From Comamonadaceae bacterium OS-4 (GTDB taxonomy: Bacteria > Pseudomonadota > Gammaproteobacteria > Burkholderiales > Burkholderiaceae_C): a stretch of 64,000 nt of DNA. The DNA is taken from assembly GCA_027924025.1 (NCBI GenBank), contig AP026970.1:3246501-3310500 (forward strand), in the 5' to 3' direction. The number at the start of each line of letters is the position of its first letter. Position 1 is the first letter of the stretch. The position numbers were made by a program, and so were the translations under genes. The notes below the pieces were generated by a model. That model did no database searches. It was not told the DNA's origin and saw only the letters and a program-made list of their open reading frames with translations. This document shows, piece by piece, positions 32,590 through 41,105 of the stretch.

Positions 32590-34641
32590 ATGTTTGTACT
32601 GTTTGAAGAAGCCGGAAAATTCATGGCCGGTCGCGTCCTGTCCGAGGCAGAAGCCTCTGCACAGGTGGAGTTGGATTCCGGCAAGCGCGTCAAGGTCAAG
32701 TCGGCCAACGTGCTGATCAAGTTCGAAAAGCCCGCCCCCGCCGATTTTGTGGCCGCCGCCCAGGCGCAAGCCGCAGGCATCGAGCTGGACATGGCCTACG
32801 AATTTGCCCCCGACGACGAGTTTGGCTTTGCCGATCTCGCCAAAGACTATTTCTCGGCCCAGGCCAGCCAGGCCGAGCAAGCCGGCATGCTGTTCAAGTT
32901 GTTTGACACGCCGCACTACTTCCGCCGCGCCGGCAAGGGCCGCTTCAAAAAGGCCCCTGCCGACATCATTGCGCAGGCGTTGGCCGCCATTGAGAAAAAG
33001 CGCCTGATTGCCGAGCAGATCAACCAGTGGGCCCAGGAGCTGGCGGCAGGCACCTGCCCGCAGGCCATCAAAGACCAGCTGTACAAGATCCTGTTCAAGC
33101 CGGACAAAAACGCCCCTGAATACAAAGCCGTGGTCGAGGCTAGCCGCGCCACCCACATTGCGCCGCTAGAGCTACTGCAAAAGGCGGGGGCGATTGCCTC
33201 GCCCTACCTGTTCCACTGGAAGCGCTTTTTGCTGGAGAACTTCCCCAAGGGCACCGGCTTTCCCGCGATCAGCGCACCCGCTATTGCCGACGAGTTGCCT
33301 TTGGCGGCCGTGCAGGCCTTCTCGATTGACGATTCCCAGACTACTGAAATTGACGACGCCCTGAGCGTGCAAGGCTTGGGCTCCGGCACCGTGACGGTGG
33401 GCATCCACATCGCCGCGCCCGGCTTGGCCGTGCAGCCCGGCAGCCCGGTGGACGTGCTGGGCCGTGCCCGCCTGTCCACGGTGTACATGCCCGGCTACAA
33501 GGTCACCATGTTGCCCGACGAGGTGGTGCAGACCTACACCCTGATGGAGGGGCGCGATTGCCCGTCCGTCTCGCTCTATGTCACCTTCAACGAGGAAACG
33601 CTGGAGATCACCAACAGCGAGACCAAGCTGGAACGTGTGCCGATTGCCCACAATCTGCGCCACGACCAGCTCGACAGCGTGGTCACCGAGCAGTGGCTGA
33701 CCGACGCCTCGTTTAAGCATGAAAATGACACCCAGCCCGCAGCAGGTCTGCGCGAGCAGCTATCATTTTTGCACCGCTTGGCGCGCGACCTGAAGGCCAA
33801 GCGCGAGATCGTGCGCGGCAAACCCGAGACCTTCAACCGCCCGGACTACAACTTCCGCCTGCAAGGCAACGACGGCGCGGAACCGCAAGGCGACGAGACC
33901 GTGCTCATCAGCATCCGCCAGCGTGGCGCCCCGCTGGACCTGATCGTGGCCGAAGCCATGATCCTGGCCAACAGCACCTGGGGCAGCTGGCTCGCCGAGA
34001 TGGGCGTGCCCGGCATCTACCGCAGCCAGGCGTCGCTGGCGCCCGGCGTCAAAGTGCGCATGGGCACCAAGGCCTTGCCGCATGCGGGTATCGGTGTCAA
34101 AGCGTATTCGTGGGCGACCTCGCCACTGCGCCGCTATACCGACCTGGTCAACCAGTGGCAGATCATTGCCTGTGCACGCCACGGCAAGACAGCGGCATTG
34201 GTGGCGCCCTTCAAGCCGAAGGACGCCGAGCTGTTCGCCATCATCTCCTCGTTTGACGCGGCTTACAGCGCCTACAACGGTTACCAGGGCGCCATGGAGC
34301 GTTTCTGGACCATGCGCTACGCCCAGCAGCACGGCATCACCGAGCTCACCGCCAGCCTGTTCAAGGACGGCATGGTGCGCGCCGACGACATTCCGCTGGT
34401 GCTGCCGGTCATGGGCGCCCAAGGCCTGCCCCGCCACGCCAAGGTGCGTGTCAAGCTGGGTGAGATGGACCTCATCACCCTGGATGTGCATGGCACGGTG
34501 CTGGAGCGCCTGGACGCACCGGTCGAGACAGAGGCCACCGAAGACGAGGACGACAGCGAAGACGATGTGGCAGGCCCGATCGCGATTGCAGTGGACGTGA
34601 ACGAAGCGCCGGACGCCGGCGGTGATAATTCCACCCCGTGA
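32590..34641 (+). CDS. RNase II-family exoribonuclease (RNB domain)
   Basis: The 683-residue protein has an N-terminal variable region, then an RNB domain beginning AFSIDDSQTTEIDDALSV with the catalytic aspartates. GIHIAAPGLAVQPGSPVDVL, TVYMPGYKVTMLP and SLYVTFNEETLEI follow, and the Arg-rich segment WATSPLRRYTDLVNQWQI contains residues that close the active site. The C-terminal end is acidic (about residues 637-660, EATEDEDDSEDD). It lacks the full S1 and cold-shock layout of E. coli RNase R and resembles a Burkholderiales RNase II variant. Its stop overlaps the next GTG start (GTGA), coupling it to the TonB-like gene. Confidence 0.9.
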   Translation: MFVLFEEAGKFMAGRVLSEAEASAQVELDSGKRVKVKSANVLIKFEKPAPADFVAAAQAQAAGIELDMAYEFAPDDEFGFADLAKDYFSAQASQAEQAGMLFKLFDTPHYFRRAGKGRFKKAPADIIAQALAAIEKKRLIAEQINQWAQELAAGTCPQAIKDQLYKILFKPDKNAPEYKAVVEASRATHIAPLELLQKAGAIASPYLFHWKRFLLENFPKGTGFPAISAPAIADELPLAAVQAFSIDDSQTTEIDDALSVQGLGSGTVTVGIHIAAPGLAVQPGSPVDVLGRARLSTVYMPGYKVTMLPDEVVQTYTLMEGRDCPSVSLYVTFNEETLEITNSETKLERVPIAHNLRHDQLDSVVTEQWLTDASFKHENDTQPAAGLREQLSFLHRLARDLKAKREIVRGKPETFNRPDYNFRLQGNDGAEPQGDETVLISIRQRGAPLDLIVAEAMILANSTWGSWLAEMGVPGIYRSQASLAPGVKVRMGTKALPHAGIGVKAYSWATSPLRRYTDLVNQWQIIACARHGKTAALVAPFKPKDAELFAIISSFDAAYSAYNGYQGAMERFWTMRYAQQHGITELTASLFKDGMVRADDIPLVLPVMGAQGLPRHAKVRVKLGEMDLITLDVHGTVLERLDAPVETEATEDEDDSEDDVAGPIAIAVDVNEAPDAGGDNSTP

Positions 34642-35504
34642 ATCTGCGCAAACTGACCACGCTCCAATGGGCTCTGGGTGTATCCATTGCGGTACACGCG
34701 GCGCTGTTGACCGTGCGTTTTGTCGACCCCGAGGCTTTTAACCGGGTGTTCGAGGACCAGCCACTGGAAGTCATTCTGGTGAATGCCAAGAGCAAAGAAA
34801 AACCGGAGAAGGCCCAGGCGATTGCCCAAACCAATTTGGCCGGTGGCGGCGATGTGGAAAAAGGCCGCGCCACCAGCCCCTTGCCCCCCTCCGCGTTTAC
34901 CGACATCGGCGACACCCTCGAAGAAGAGAGCGCACGCAAGCTGCAAAGCCTCCAGGAGCAGCAAAACCTGTTGCTTGCGCAAGTCAAGAGCCAACTGGCC
35001 GCCCTGCCGCCGCCCGACCCCAACAAACTGGCAGACAAATCAGACCAGGCCGAGCGCGAGGAAAAGCGCCGGCAGCTGATCAAACTGCTGGCCGAAATCG
35101 AGCGGCGCATCAACATGGAAAATGCGCGCCCGAAAAAGCGCTATGTGAGCCCCTCTGTGCGTGAAGAGGTGTATGCGGTCTATTACGACCAGCTGCGCCA
35201 GCGTATCGAGGAAAAAGGCACCGACAACTTCCCCCAAAGCGGCGGCAAGAAACTGTATGGCGAGCTGACCATGATCGTCACCATCAACTTTGATGGCCGG
35301 GTCATAGACGCCGAGGTGGTGCAGAGCTCGGGCAACCCGGTGCTCGACAAGCGCGCCCAAGCGATTGCCCGATCGGCAGGCCCATTCGGCAACTTCAATG
35401 CCGCCATGCGGCGCCAGGCAGACCAGATTCTGGTGGTGTCCCGCTTCAAGTTCACCCGTGACGAGACATTGGAAGCCAAGGTCTCGTCCTCCGCGGCCCG
35501 ATGA
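34638..35504 (+). CDS. TonB-like energy-transducer protein
   Basis: The 288-residue protein has a single N-terminal membrane helix (about residues 11-28, WALGVSIAVHAALLTVRF). A long charged, partly coiled-coil periplasmic region follows (about 85-170, rich in Glu, Gln and Lys), then a C-terminal TonB fold: LYGELTMIVTINFDGRVIDA, then EVVQSSGNPVLDKRAQAI. TonB-C domains contact outer-membrane receptors or other envelope partners. No exbB/exbD or receptor genes are adjacent. It starts at GTG overlapping the RNase stop and ends overlapping the mtgA start (ATGA), so the three genes are a coupled unit. Confidence 0.86.
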   Translation: MNLRKLTTLQWALGVSIAVHAALLTVRFVDPEAFNRVFEDQPLEVILVNAKSKEKPEKAQAIAQTNLAGGGDVEKGRATSPLPPSAFTDIGDTLEEESARKLQSLQEQQNLLLAQVKSQLAALPPPDPNKLADKSDQAEREEKRRQLIKLLAEIERRINMENARPKKRYVSPSVREEVYAVYYDQLRQRIEEKGTDNFPQSGGKKLYGELTMIVTINFDGRVIDAEVVQSSGNPVLDKRAQAIARSAGPFGNFNAAMRRQADQILVVSRFKFTRDETLEAKVSSSAAR

Positions 35505-36232
35505 GATCGCTGTTGCGTTGGGTGCTGCTGTGTGGCGTGGCGTTTGTTTCGCTCCAGCTGTATTTTGTGGGCCGGATTGCCGCTATGGCGGTGATCGACC
35601 CGCAGTCCACCGCCTTTGAACGCTCCGAGGCTTGGCGAGTCGCCCGGGATCGCGACACCTTCCGCTGGCGCCAGGAGTGGGTGCCTTACGAGCGGATTTC
35701 AGACAATCTAAAACGCGCCGTGATTGCCTCGGAGGACGATAGCTTCCGCCAACACGACGGGGTGGATTGGGAGGCCTTGGAGAAGGCGTGGGCCAAAAAC
35801 GCCAAGGCAGAGCAGCGCGCCGAGCAGCGCCTCAGCCAAGGCAAGGCCATCACCAAGCCCCCGAAGATCGTGGGCGGCTCCACCATCACGCAGCAACTGG
35901 CCAAGAACCTGTTTTTGTCGGGCGAGCGGACCTTGCTGCGCAAGGGCCAGGAGTTTGTGCTGACCTTGCTGCTGGAGCAGCTGCTGAGCAAGCAGCGCAT
36001 TCTGGAGATTTACCTCAACAGCGTGGAATGGGGCGAAGGTGTGTTCGGCGCGGAGGCCGCGGCTCAACACTATTTCCGCAAACCCGCCAGCAAACTCAGC
36101 GCCTACGAGGCGGCCCGTTTGGCAGTGATGTTGCCGCGGCCCAAGTTTTTTGAGAAGACGCCTAATTCGGGCTACCTGAACAGCCGCGCTGGCACCATCG
36201 TGGCACGGATGGCGGACGCGCAGCTGCCCTGA
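35501..36232 (+). CDS. mtgA: Monofunctional biosynthetic peptidoglycan transglycosylase MtgA
   Basis: MtgA (243 residues, family length) polymerises lipid II into glycan strands at the outer face of the inner membrane. An N-terminal membrane helix (about residues 5-25) anchors it. The GT51 motifs are visible: AVIASEDDSFRQHDGVDW with the catalytic Glu, GGSTITQQLAKNLFLSGERT, KGQEFVLTLLLEQLLSKQRI, EIYLNSVEWGEGVFGAEAAA, and RLAVMLPRPKFF. The start overlaps the TonB-like stop by four bases. Confidence 0.96.
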   Translation: MRSLLRWVLLCGVAFVSLQLYFVGRIAAMAVIDPQSTAFERSEAWRVARDRDTFRWRQEWVPYERISDNLKRAVIASEDDSFRQHDGVDWEALEKAWAKNAKAEQRAEQRLSQGKAITKPPKIVGGSTITQQLAKNLFLSGERTLLRKGQEFVLTLLLEQLLSKQRILEIYLNSVEWGEGVFGAEAAAQHYFRKPASKLSAYEAARLAVMLPRPKFFEKTPNSGYLNSRAGTIVARMADAQLP

Positions 36233-36271
36233 ATTTATTTTTGAATGGGGCTGCTTTGGCTGTTGCCCGCA

Positions 36272-36361
36272 GCGGAGCAGGCATGAGTCCCGCCGTTCGT
36301 GTCCCCCGGCCTTCGGCCTCCTCCTTGACCTCGCTTTGGGACTCACGCCTGCTCCTCTGCT
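36272..36361 (-). repeat. Structured intergenic repeat, copy B (after mtgA)
   Basis: On the minus strand GGTCAAGGAGGAG (plus 36318-36330), hairpin GGCC-GAA-GGCC, and GGGGGACACG form the core shared with mpl and the 36411 copy. Outer arms (GGAGCAGGC[A/G]TGAGTCCC) are inverted repeats of about 18 bases with one mismatch that would close the whole element as a long stem. It is non-coding and lies in the 354-base gap between mtgA and plsC, which contains no gene. Confidence 0.85.
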
Positions 36362-36410
36362 GGAGTCGCATACGCACCTGAACTTAAGGCCAGACTCTAT
36401 CCACACCATC

Positions 36411-36506
36411 GGAAGCGGCGGGCGGGGTGTTCTGCATAGTGAGGTCAAGGAGGAGCGCGCAGCGCGGGGGACACGAACGGTGCAGAGCACCCCGCCCGCC
36501 GCTTCC
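36411..36506 (+). repeat. Structured intergenic repeat, copy C (before plsC)
   Basis: A 96-base near-perfect palindrome. The 26-base arms (36411-36436 and 36481-36506, beginning GGAAGCGGCGGGCGGGGTG) pair with one mismatch. Inside is the conserved core GGTCAAGGAGGAG, stem CGCG-CAG-CGCG, GGGGGACACGAACGG. Arm sequence differs completely from copy B although the core is the same, so pairing rather than sequence is conserved in the arms. Confidence 0.88.
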
Positions 36507-36586
36507 TGCGCCAGCAAAGAAGGCGAGCGCCACTAGAGCGACACAAAGCTCCAGAGCAGACACATCCGCTCTGTATCATCCCCGCC

Positions 36587-37198
36587 ATGCTTGCCAAGTT
36601 GATGAGTTACTTTCTGTTGGGCCTGATCCGCTTTCTCACCGGTGCGCAAGCGCGCTGGCACGGCTGTCCGCCCAAAGCTGAACAGCGGATCTACTTTGCC
36701 AACCACCAGAGTCACGCCGATCTGGTGATGATCTGGGCCGCCCTGCCCAAGGAATTGCGCCACATCACCCGCGCCATTGCCGCCAAAGACTACTGGACCA
36801 AATCGCCCTTCAAACAATGGCTCACCACCGAGGTGTTCCATGTGATCTACGTCTCGCGTGACCGCACTTCAGAAGAAGACCCACTGGAGCCGCTGATCGA
36901 AGCATTAGCCAATGGCGACTCCATCATCCTATTTCCCGAAGGCACACGCGGGCACACCGGTGAGCCGCAGGCGTTCAAGGCCGGCCTCTACAACCTGGCC
37001 ACCCGCTTTCCCAACGTGGTGCTGGTGCCCGCCTGGATCAACAATGTGCAGCACGTACTCCCCAAGGGCGAAGTGGTGCCGGTACCGGTGCTGTGCTCTG
37101 TGACCTTTGGCGCCCCCATGCAAGTGGCCGAAGGCGAAGAGCGCCGGACGTTTCTGGACCGGGCGCGCAACGCCGTAGTGGCCCTGCGGGACGTGTAA
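36587..37198 (+). CDS. 1-acylglycerol-3-phosphate acyltransferase (PlsC-like)
   Basis: The 203-residue enzyme acylates lysophosphatidic acid to phosphatidic acid at the inner membrane. The HX4D catalytic motif is in FANHQSHADLVMIW. The second block is TEVFHVIYVSRDRTSEEDPL, and the substrate motif FPEGTRGHTGEPQAFKAGLY (EGTR) follows. An N-terminal hydrophobic helix (MLAKLMSYFLLGLIRFLTG) anchors it. It is followed nine bases later by a CDP-diglyceride synthase-like gene, the next step of phospholipid synthesis, so the pair likely acts in one pathway. Confidence 0.9.
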   Translation: MLAKLMSYFLLGLIRFLTGAQARWHGCPPKAEQRIYFANHQSHADLVMIWAALPKELRHITRAIAAKDYWTKSPFKQWLTTEVFHVIYVSRDRTSEEDPLEPLIEALANGDSIILFPEGTRGHTGEPQAFKAGLYNLATRFPNVVLVPAWINNVQHVLPKGEVVPVPVLCSVTFGAPMQVAEGEERRTFLDRARNAVVALRDV

Positions 37199-37207
37199 GG
37201 CAAGTCC

Positions 37208-38197
37208 ATGTACCACTACCTGAAAAATCTTGGCCCGACCCAGCAAGTGGGTGCGTTGTTCATTATTGTGTTTGGCCTGTTGCTGCTCTCCAGCATCGTG
37301 GCGTTTCTGATGTCCTTGCGGGAGCACGGTGATGACGAAACCGGCGACCGCAAGCGCGCAGAGCTGAAGAACCTGGACGGCATCATCCGCACCAGTTGGC
37401 TGATGGTGTTTGTGTTTTGGGTGGGGTGGCTGAGCGGCCCCTTGGTTGCCCTGAGCTTGTTTGGCGGCCTTTCGTTCTTTGCGCTGCGTGAATTCATGAC
37501 CCTGTCCCCCACCCGGCTGGGCGACCACCGCAGCCTGGTATTGGCATTTTTTGTGGTGCTGCCCCTGCAGTACTGGCTGGTCGCGAGCGAGCACTTCGAC
37601 ATGTTTGCGGTGTTCATTCCGGTGTATGTGTTTCTGGCCCTGCCTGTGGCCAGCGCCTTGGCCAATGACCCGCAGCGGTTTTTGGAGCGCAATGCCAAGC
37701 TGCAGTGGGGCATCATGGTGTGCATCTACGGCATGAGCCATGTGCCTGCGCTCCTGATGCTGAAGTTTCCGGGCTACGACCACCGGAACGCGTTCATGGT
37801 GTTCTTTTTGGTGCTGGTGGTGCAGTTCTGCATGGCCGTGCAGCACCTGGTGTCCCGCAAACTCAAATTGCCACCAGCAGCCCCGGCCATCAGCATGAGC
37901 TTCAATTGGCCGAGCTGGTGGATCGGCGTGTTCTCGGCCAGCGTGTTCGGCGCATTGCTGGCCGGTATCACCCCCTGGGTACCGGGCACCGCGTTTGCGT
38001 TTTCGTTTATCGCCTGCGTCGCCGGCACCATGGGCCACTTTGTCATGAAAGCGCTCAAGCGTGACCGGGGCATCCCGAGCTGGGGGGGCAATATGCGCGC
38101 GGTCACGGGTGCCGGTGGCTTGCTAGACCGGGTGGACGCCCTGTGCTTTGCAGCCCCCGTTTTTTTCCACTCCGCACGGTGGTATTTTGACCTGTAG
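37208..38197 (+). CDS. Phosphatidate cytidylyltransferase (CdsA-like)
   Basis: The 329-residue protein has about eight membrane helices and the CDP-alcohol synthase ending: ALKRDRGIPSWG, then VTGAGGLLDRVDALCFAAP and FFHSARWYF. The usual HGG of the PROSITE signature is replaced by GAGG, while the DRVD aspartates needed for metal binding are kept. It would make CDP-diacylglycerol from phosphatidic acid and CTP. It follows the PlsC-like gene directly. The cdsA of the lpx/bam region is normally elsewhere, so this may be a second, divergent copy. Confidence 0.82.
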   Translation: MYHYLKNLGPTQQVGALFIIVFGLLLLSSIVAFLMSLREHGDDETGDRKRAELKNLDGIIRTSWLMVFVFWVGWLSGPLVALSLFGGLSFFALREFMTLSPTRLGDHRSLVLAFFVVLPLQYWLVASEHFDMFAVFIPVYVFLALPVASALANDPQRFLERNAKLQWGIMVCIYGMSHVPALLMLKFPGYDHRNAFMVFFLVLVVQFCMAVQHLVSRKLKLPPAAPAISMSFNWPSWWIGVFSASVFGALLAGITPWVPGTAFAFSFIACVAGTMGHFVMKALKRDRGIPSWGGNMRAVTGAGGLLDRVDALCFAAPVFFHSARWYFDL

Positions 38198-38202
38198 CCC
38201 CC

Positions 38203-38237
38203 GCAGCTATTGCGCAAGCAGCTCCTGATTTCATAGC
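38203..38237 (-). repeat. Dispersed short repeat, copy upstream of ruvC
   Basis: On the minus strand: GCTATGAAATCAGGAGCTGC followed by TTGCGCAATAGCTGCGGG. It has the GCTAT, AGGAGCTGCT and GCGCAATA landmarks. It fills the 40-base gap between the CdsA-like stop and the ruvC ATG, so the ruvC ribosome-binding region is made of repeat sequence. Confidence 0.65.
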
Positions 38238-38786
38238 ATGCGAATTCTTGGCATTGACCCCGGCTTGCGCACTACCGGCTTCGGCTTGGTGGATGTGGTG
38301 GGCGCAGATGTGCGCTATGTGGCCAGTGGCACTATCCGCACCGAGCACCTCGATACCCGGGCCTTGCCAGCGCGGCTCAAGGTCTTGTTTGACGGGATTG
38401 GAGAGGTAGTGGCGCGCTACCAGCCCACCTGCGCCTCGGTTGAAATTGTGTTTGTGAACGTGAACCCGCAGTCCACCCTGCTGCTGGGCCAAGCCCGCGG
38501 CGCGCTGGTCACGGCACTGGTGTGCGCCAACCTGCCGGTGGCGGAGTACACCGCGTTGCAGATGAAGCAAGCGGTGGCAGGCCACGGCCGCGCTCACAAA
38601 GACCAGGTGCAAGAGATGGTGAAGCGCCTGCTGCACCTGCCCGGTTTACCCGGCCCCGATGCGGCCGACGCCTTGGGCCTGGCGATCACCCATGCCCATG
38701 CAGGCAAATCCATGGCCATGCTCGCCGGGAGCAATGGCGTGGGTGGTAACGGGAAAATCCGTTATCGTGACGGACGTAGCCAATGA
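38238..38786 (+). CDS. ruvC: Crossover junction endodeoxyribonuclease RuvC
   Basis: RuvC (182 residues) cuts Holliday junctions during recombination. The RNase H-like fold begins [19 protein letters not shown] with the first catalytic Asp. The second acidic residue is in [20 protein letters not shown], and the C-terminal pair is in [38 protein letters not shown] is the DNA-binding loop. The ruvA and ruvB genes are not adjacent in this window. No strong ribosome-binding site; a repeat directly precedes the ATG. Confidence 0.95.
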   Translation: MRILGIDPGLRTTGFGLVDVVGADVRYVASGTIRTEHLDTRALPARLKVLFDGIGEVVARYQPTCASVEIVFVNVNPQSTLLLGQARGALVTALVCANLPVAEYTALQMKQAVAGHGRAHKDQVQEMVKRLLHLPGLPGPDAADALGLAITHAHAGKSMAMLAGSNGVGGNGKIRYRDGRSQ

Positions 38787-38799
38787 ATGCGGTTTTGAC

Positions 38800-39537
38800 A
38801 TGCATGCCATCAAGATTTACGTTGGAATTCTTTTGGCCTTGTGTGCGGCCACGATGTCTGGAGCGCAAACACTCACCGCGTATACCGAAGAGTGGGCGCC
38901 CTACAACTTTCAAGACGGCCGGGATGTCAAAGGCATCGCCACCGACTTGCTGAGGGAGGCCTGCAAGACCGCGCGCGTGAACTGCAAAGTGGAAATGGTG
39001 CCGTGGGCGCGGGGCTACAAAATTGTCCGCAACACGCCGGACACGGTGCTGTTCACCACCGCCCGCAAGCCCGAGCGCGAAGACCATTTCCTGTGGGTGG
39101 GGCCTATCTTGTCGCGCAGCACCTGGGTGTTTGTTCGGCCTCAGACTACGGATGCAGCCGGCGTGCGTGAGTTCAACAAACTGCGCTTCGGGGTTGTGCG
39201 GGGCGAAGCGGCTTACCAAGATTTGCTGAAAGCCGGAGTGGCACCGACCTCGATGGTCGAAGACAGCTCCAACGCCAGCATCCTGCGGCTGCTGCTGTCG
39301 GGCGTGGTCGATGCGATGGTGGATACCGAGGTCGCGATGGGGTGGGCACTGCGCAGTAGCAGCCTCGACGCAAGCACGTTGGTCAAGCACAGCAAGCTTG
39401 CAGACGAAGGTGCGTATTTCTACGCGTTCAATCTCAAATCGAATCCCGAAGTCGTGAGCCGTTTGCAGGCTGCCATCGACAAACTGAAGCGCCAAGGTCG
39501 GGTAGACGCCTTGGTGCGCCGTTACACCCAGCCCTGA
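38800..39537 (+). CDS. Periplasmic amino-acid-type substrate-binding protein
   Basis: The 245-residue product starts with a Sec signal (MHAIKIYVGILLALCAATM, cleavage after SGA or nearby) and is a small bilobed SBP3-type protein. Visible motifs are LTAYTEEWAPYNFQD, GIATDLLREACKTARVN, FTTARKPEREDHFLWVGPIL, and LLSGVVDAMVDTEVAMGW. No permease or ATPase genes adjoin, so it is an orphan binding protein, possibly a sensor-type or solute-scavenging protein. An in-frame upstream ATG within ruvC would lack the signal at the N-terminus and is rejected. Confidence 0.82.
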   Translation: MHAIKIYVGILLALCAATMSGAQTLTAYTEEWAPYNFQDGRDVKGIATDLLREACKTARVNCKVEMVPWARGYKIVRNTPDTVLFTTARKPEREDHFLWVGPILSRSTWVFVRPQTTDAAGVREFNKLRFGVVRGEAAYQDLLKAGVAPTSMVEDSSNASILRLLLSGVVDAMVDTEVAMGWALRSSSLDASTLVKHSKLADEGAYFYAFNLKSNPEVVSRLQAAIDKLKRQGRVDALVRRYTQP

Positions 39538-39555
39538 ATCAAGGTCTGGACTTGG

Positions 39556-39855
39556 TCAGGCCCGGATGTCCAACAAGGCGCCAGCCATTTTGTCGGCGGT
39601 TTTGAATACTGCCAAATTGGCGATGAAGCTGTTTTTCGCTTGTAACTGGCTCACCACGTCTTGCTCCAGGGCATTCCCCGCCTGCGAGGATTCGCGCACC
39701 GACGTGCTGACCCCGCCTCCGGCTTGGGCGGTTTGCACCGTGTCCTGGCGCTTGAACCCCTCGGTCGCCAAGTTGGCTACGTTGTTGGCACTGGCTCCCA
39801 GACGGGTTTGCGCCGCGTTCATTCCGGAAAGAGCAATCGAGGAAATCGAGTTCAT
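39556..39855 (-). CDS. Small flagellar basal-body rod-like protein
   Basis: The 99-residue protein starts MNSISSIALSGMNAAQTRLG, then ASANNVANLATEGFKRQDT, the N-terminal Flg_bb_rod signature (ANNVAN...). It ends SFIANLAVFKTADKMAGALL, a C-terminal rod-type helix. The two ends with a very short middle give a minimal rod/hook-like protein (FlgB, FlgC, FlgE relatives). No other flagellar structural gene is nearby, so it is an orphan in an otherwise envelope-related region. It may be a true basal-body component or a divergent relict. Confidence 0.72.
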   Translation of the reverse strand: MNSISSIALSGMNAAQTRLGASANNVANLATEGFKRQDTVQTAQAGGGVSTSVRESSQAGNALEQDVVSQLQAKNSFIANLAVFKTADKMAGALLDIRA

Positions 39856-39950
39856 GGGAGCTGCGCCTTACGGTACCGTCTGCACCATGCAGACCCTTCC
39901 ATTATCAGCAGCGGCAGCGCGGTGACAAGCACCCGCCGGATAAGCGGCCG

Positions 39951-40874
39951 TTACCAGGCCCGAACCGGCTGGGCAAAGCCCTGTGGCGCCTGCTTGACGT
40001 CTTCAAAGGTCACCACTTCCCAAGCCTCGGGGTGGGCTTGAAGCTCTCGCAACAGTTTGTTGTTCATGGCATGACCTGACCGGCGGGCACTGTAGGCGGC
40101 CAGCAGGGGTTTGCCGACGATATACAAATCGCCGATGGCATCCAGGATCTTGTGCTTCACGAACTCGTCGTCATAGCGCAAGCCATCGGCGTTCAGGACC
40201 TTGTAGTCGTCCATCACGATGGCATTGTCCAACCCCCCACCCAAGGCCAAGCCGTTGGCACGCATCATCTCGACGTCTTTGGTGAAGCCGAAAGTACGGG
40301 CACGCGCAATGTCGCGGGAATAGCTGTCGGTACTCAAATCGAATTCAACTTTTTGACCGGTGGAGTCCACCGCAGGATGGTTGAAATCAATCTCGAAGCT
40401 GAGTTTGTAGCCGTGGTACGGGTCGAGACGGGCCCATTTTTCGTTGGCGCCTTCGCCTTCCCGCACTTCCACCGGCTTGATCACCCGGATAAACCGGCGC
40501 GGCGCGTTTTGCAGCTCAATGCCTGCGCTTTGCAACAGAAACACGAACGAGGCGGCGGAACCATCCAGAATCGGCACCTCTTCGGCCGTGATGTCCACAA
40601 ACAAGTTGTCCACGCCCAAACCGGCGCAGGCGGACATCAAGTGTTCCACCGTGTGGACCTTGGCATTCCCGCAGGACAACGTGGAGGCCAAGCGGGTGTC
40701 TGTCACCGACTCGGCAGACACCACGATGTCCGGAGCATTGGCCAAATCGACCCGCCGGAACACGATCCCTGTATCCGGCGCCGCCGGGCGCAACGTGATC
40801 TCGACACGCTGGCCGCTATGCAGGCCCACGCCAACGGCGCGGGTCAGGGATTTAAGAGTTCGTTGTTTCAGCAC
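39951..40874 (-). CDS. lpxC: UDP-3-O-acyl-N-acetylglucosamine deacetylase LpxC
   Basis: LpxC (307 residues, GTG start) is the committed step of lipid A synthesis. It begins [20 protein letters not shown]. Zinc ligands appear in [11 protein letters not shown] (His) and in [15 protein letters not shown] (His and Asp), and the catalytic His in [13 protein letters not shown]. The sequence [20 protein letters not shown] is conserved. The GTG at 40874 gives the standard family N-terminus; upstream codons extend into repeat DNA and are not used. It is the last gene of the dcw cluster, separated from ftsZ by 231 bases largely filled with a repeat. Confidence 0.96.
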   Translation of the reverse strand: MLKQRTLKSLTRAVGVGLHSGQRVEITLRPAAPDTGIVFRRVDLANAPDIVVSAESVTDTRLASTLSCGNAKVHTVEHLMSACAGLGVDNLFVDITAEEVPILDGSAASFVFLLQSAGIELQNAPRRFIRVIKPVEVREGEGANEKWARLDPYHGYKLSFEIDFNHPAVDSTGQKVEFDLSTDSYSRDIARARTFGFTKDVEMMRANGLALGGGLDNAIVMDDYKVLNADGLRYDDEFVKHKILDAIGDLYIVGKPLLAAYSARRSGHAMNNKLLRELQAHPEAWEVVTFEDVKQAPQGFAQPVRAW

Positions 40875-40929
40875 AGGTCTATTGTAAAAGTAGCGCAATA
40901 CGCCTCCGGAGCGGATGCCTTTGGCCAGA

Positions 40930-41103
40930 AACACCATGGGTCCGGCTCAGCCGGCCCACTGGTGTTGCCCCCTGCAAGGGGGAAAGCGGCCACACGCAGT
41001 GGGCAAGCCGGGGGTGTGCCCCATTTCCCCGCTGGGCCGCCCCGAGGGGAAATGAGCCCCCATGGGGGGCAGCGACCCGCACAGCGGCGGAGCGTGGGGG
41101 CAG
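40930..41103 (-). repeat. Multi-hairpin repeat element between ftsZ and lpxC
   Basis: Several nested inverted repeats lie here: GCCCACTG/CAGTGGGC enclosing CCCCCTGCAAGGGGG; CATTTCCCC/GGGGAAATG; and GCCCCCATGGGGGGC. The sequence is extremely G/C-rich and non-coding. It resembles common intergenic repeats of Comamonadaceae genomes. It begins three bases after the ftsZ stop and may affect transcription into lpxC. Confidence 0.75.
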
Positions 41104-41105
41104 TA

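Noticed and set aside
33746..33773. Possible dispersed-repeat insertion in the RNase II-family gene
   Set aside because: The minus-strand sequence AAAATGATAGCTGCTCGCGC resembles the repeat, but the encoded segment (REQLSFLHRLARDLK) aligns naturally with the family without added length, so it is only a weak candidate.
39878..39894. GTCTGCA/TGCAGAC hairpin between lpxC and the rod-like gene as a terminator
   Set aside because: Only 7 bp with no T-run on either strand.
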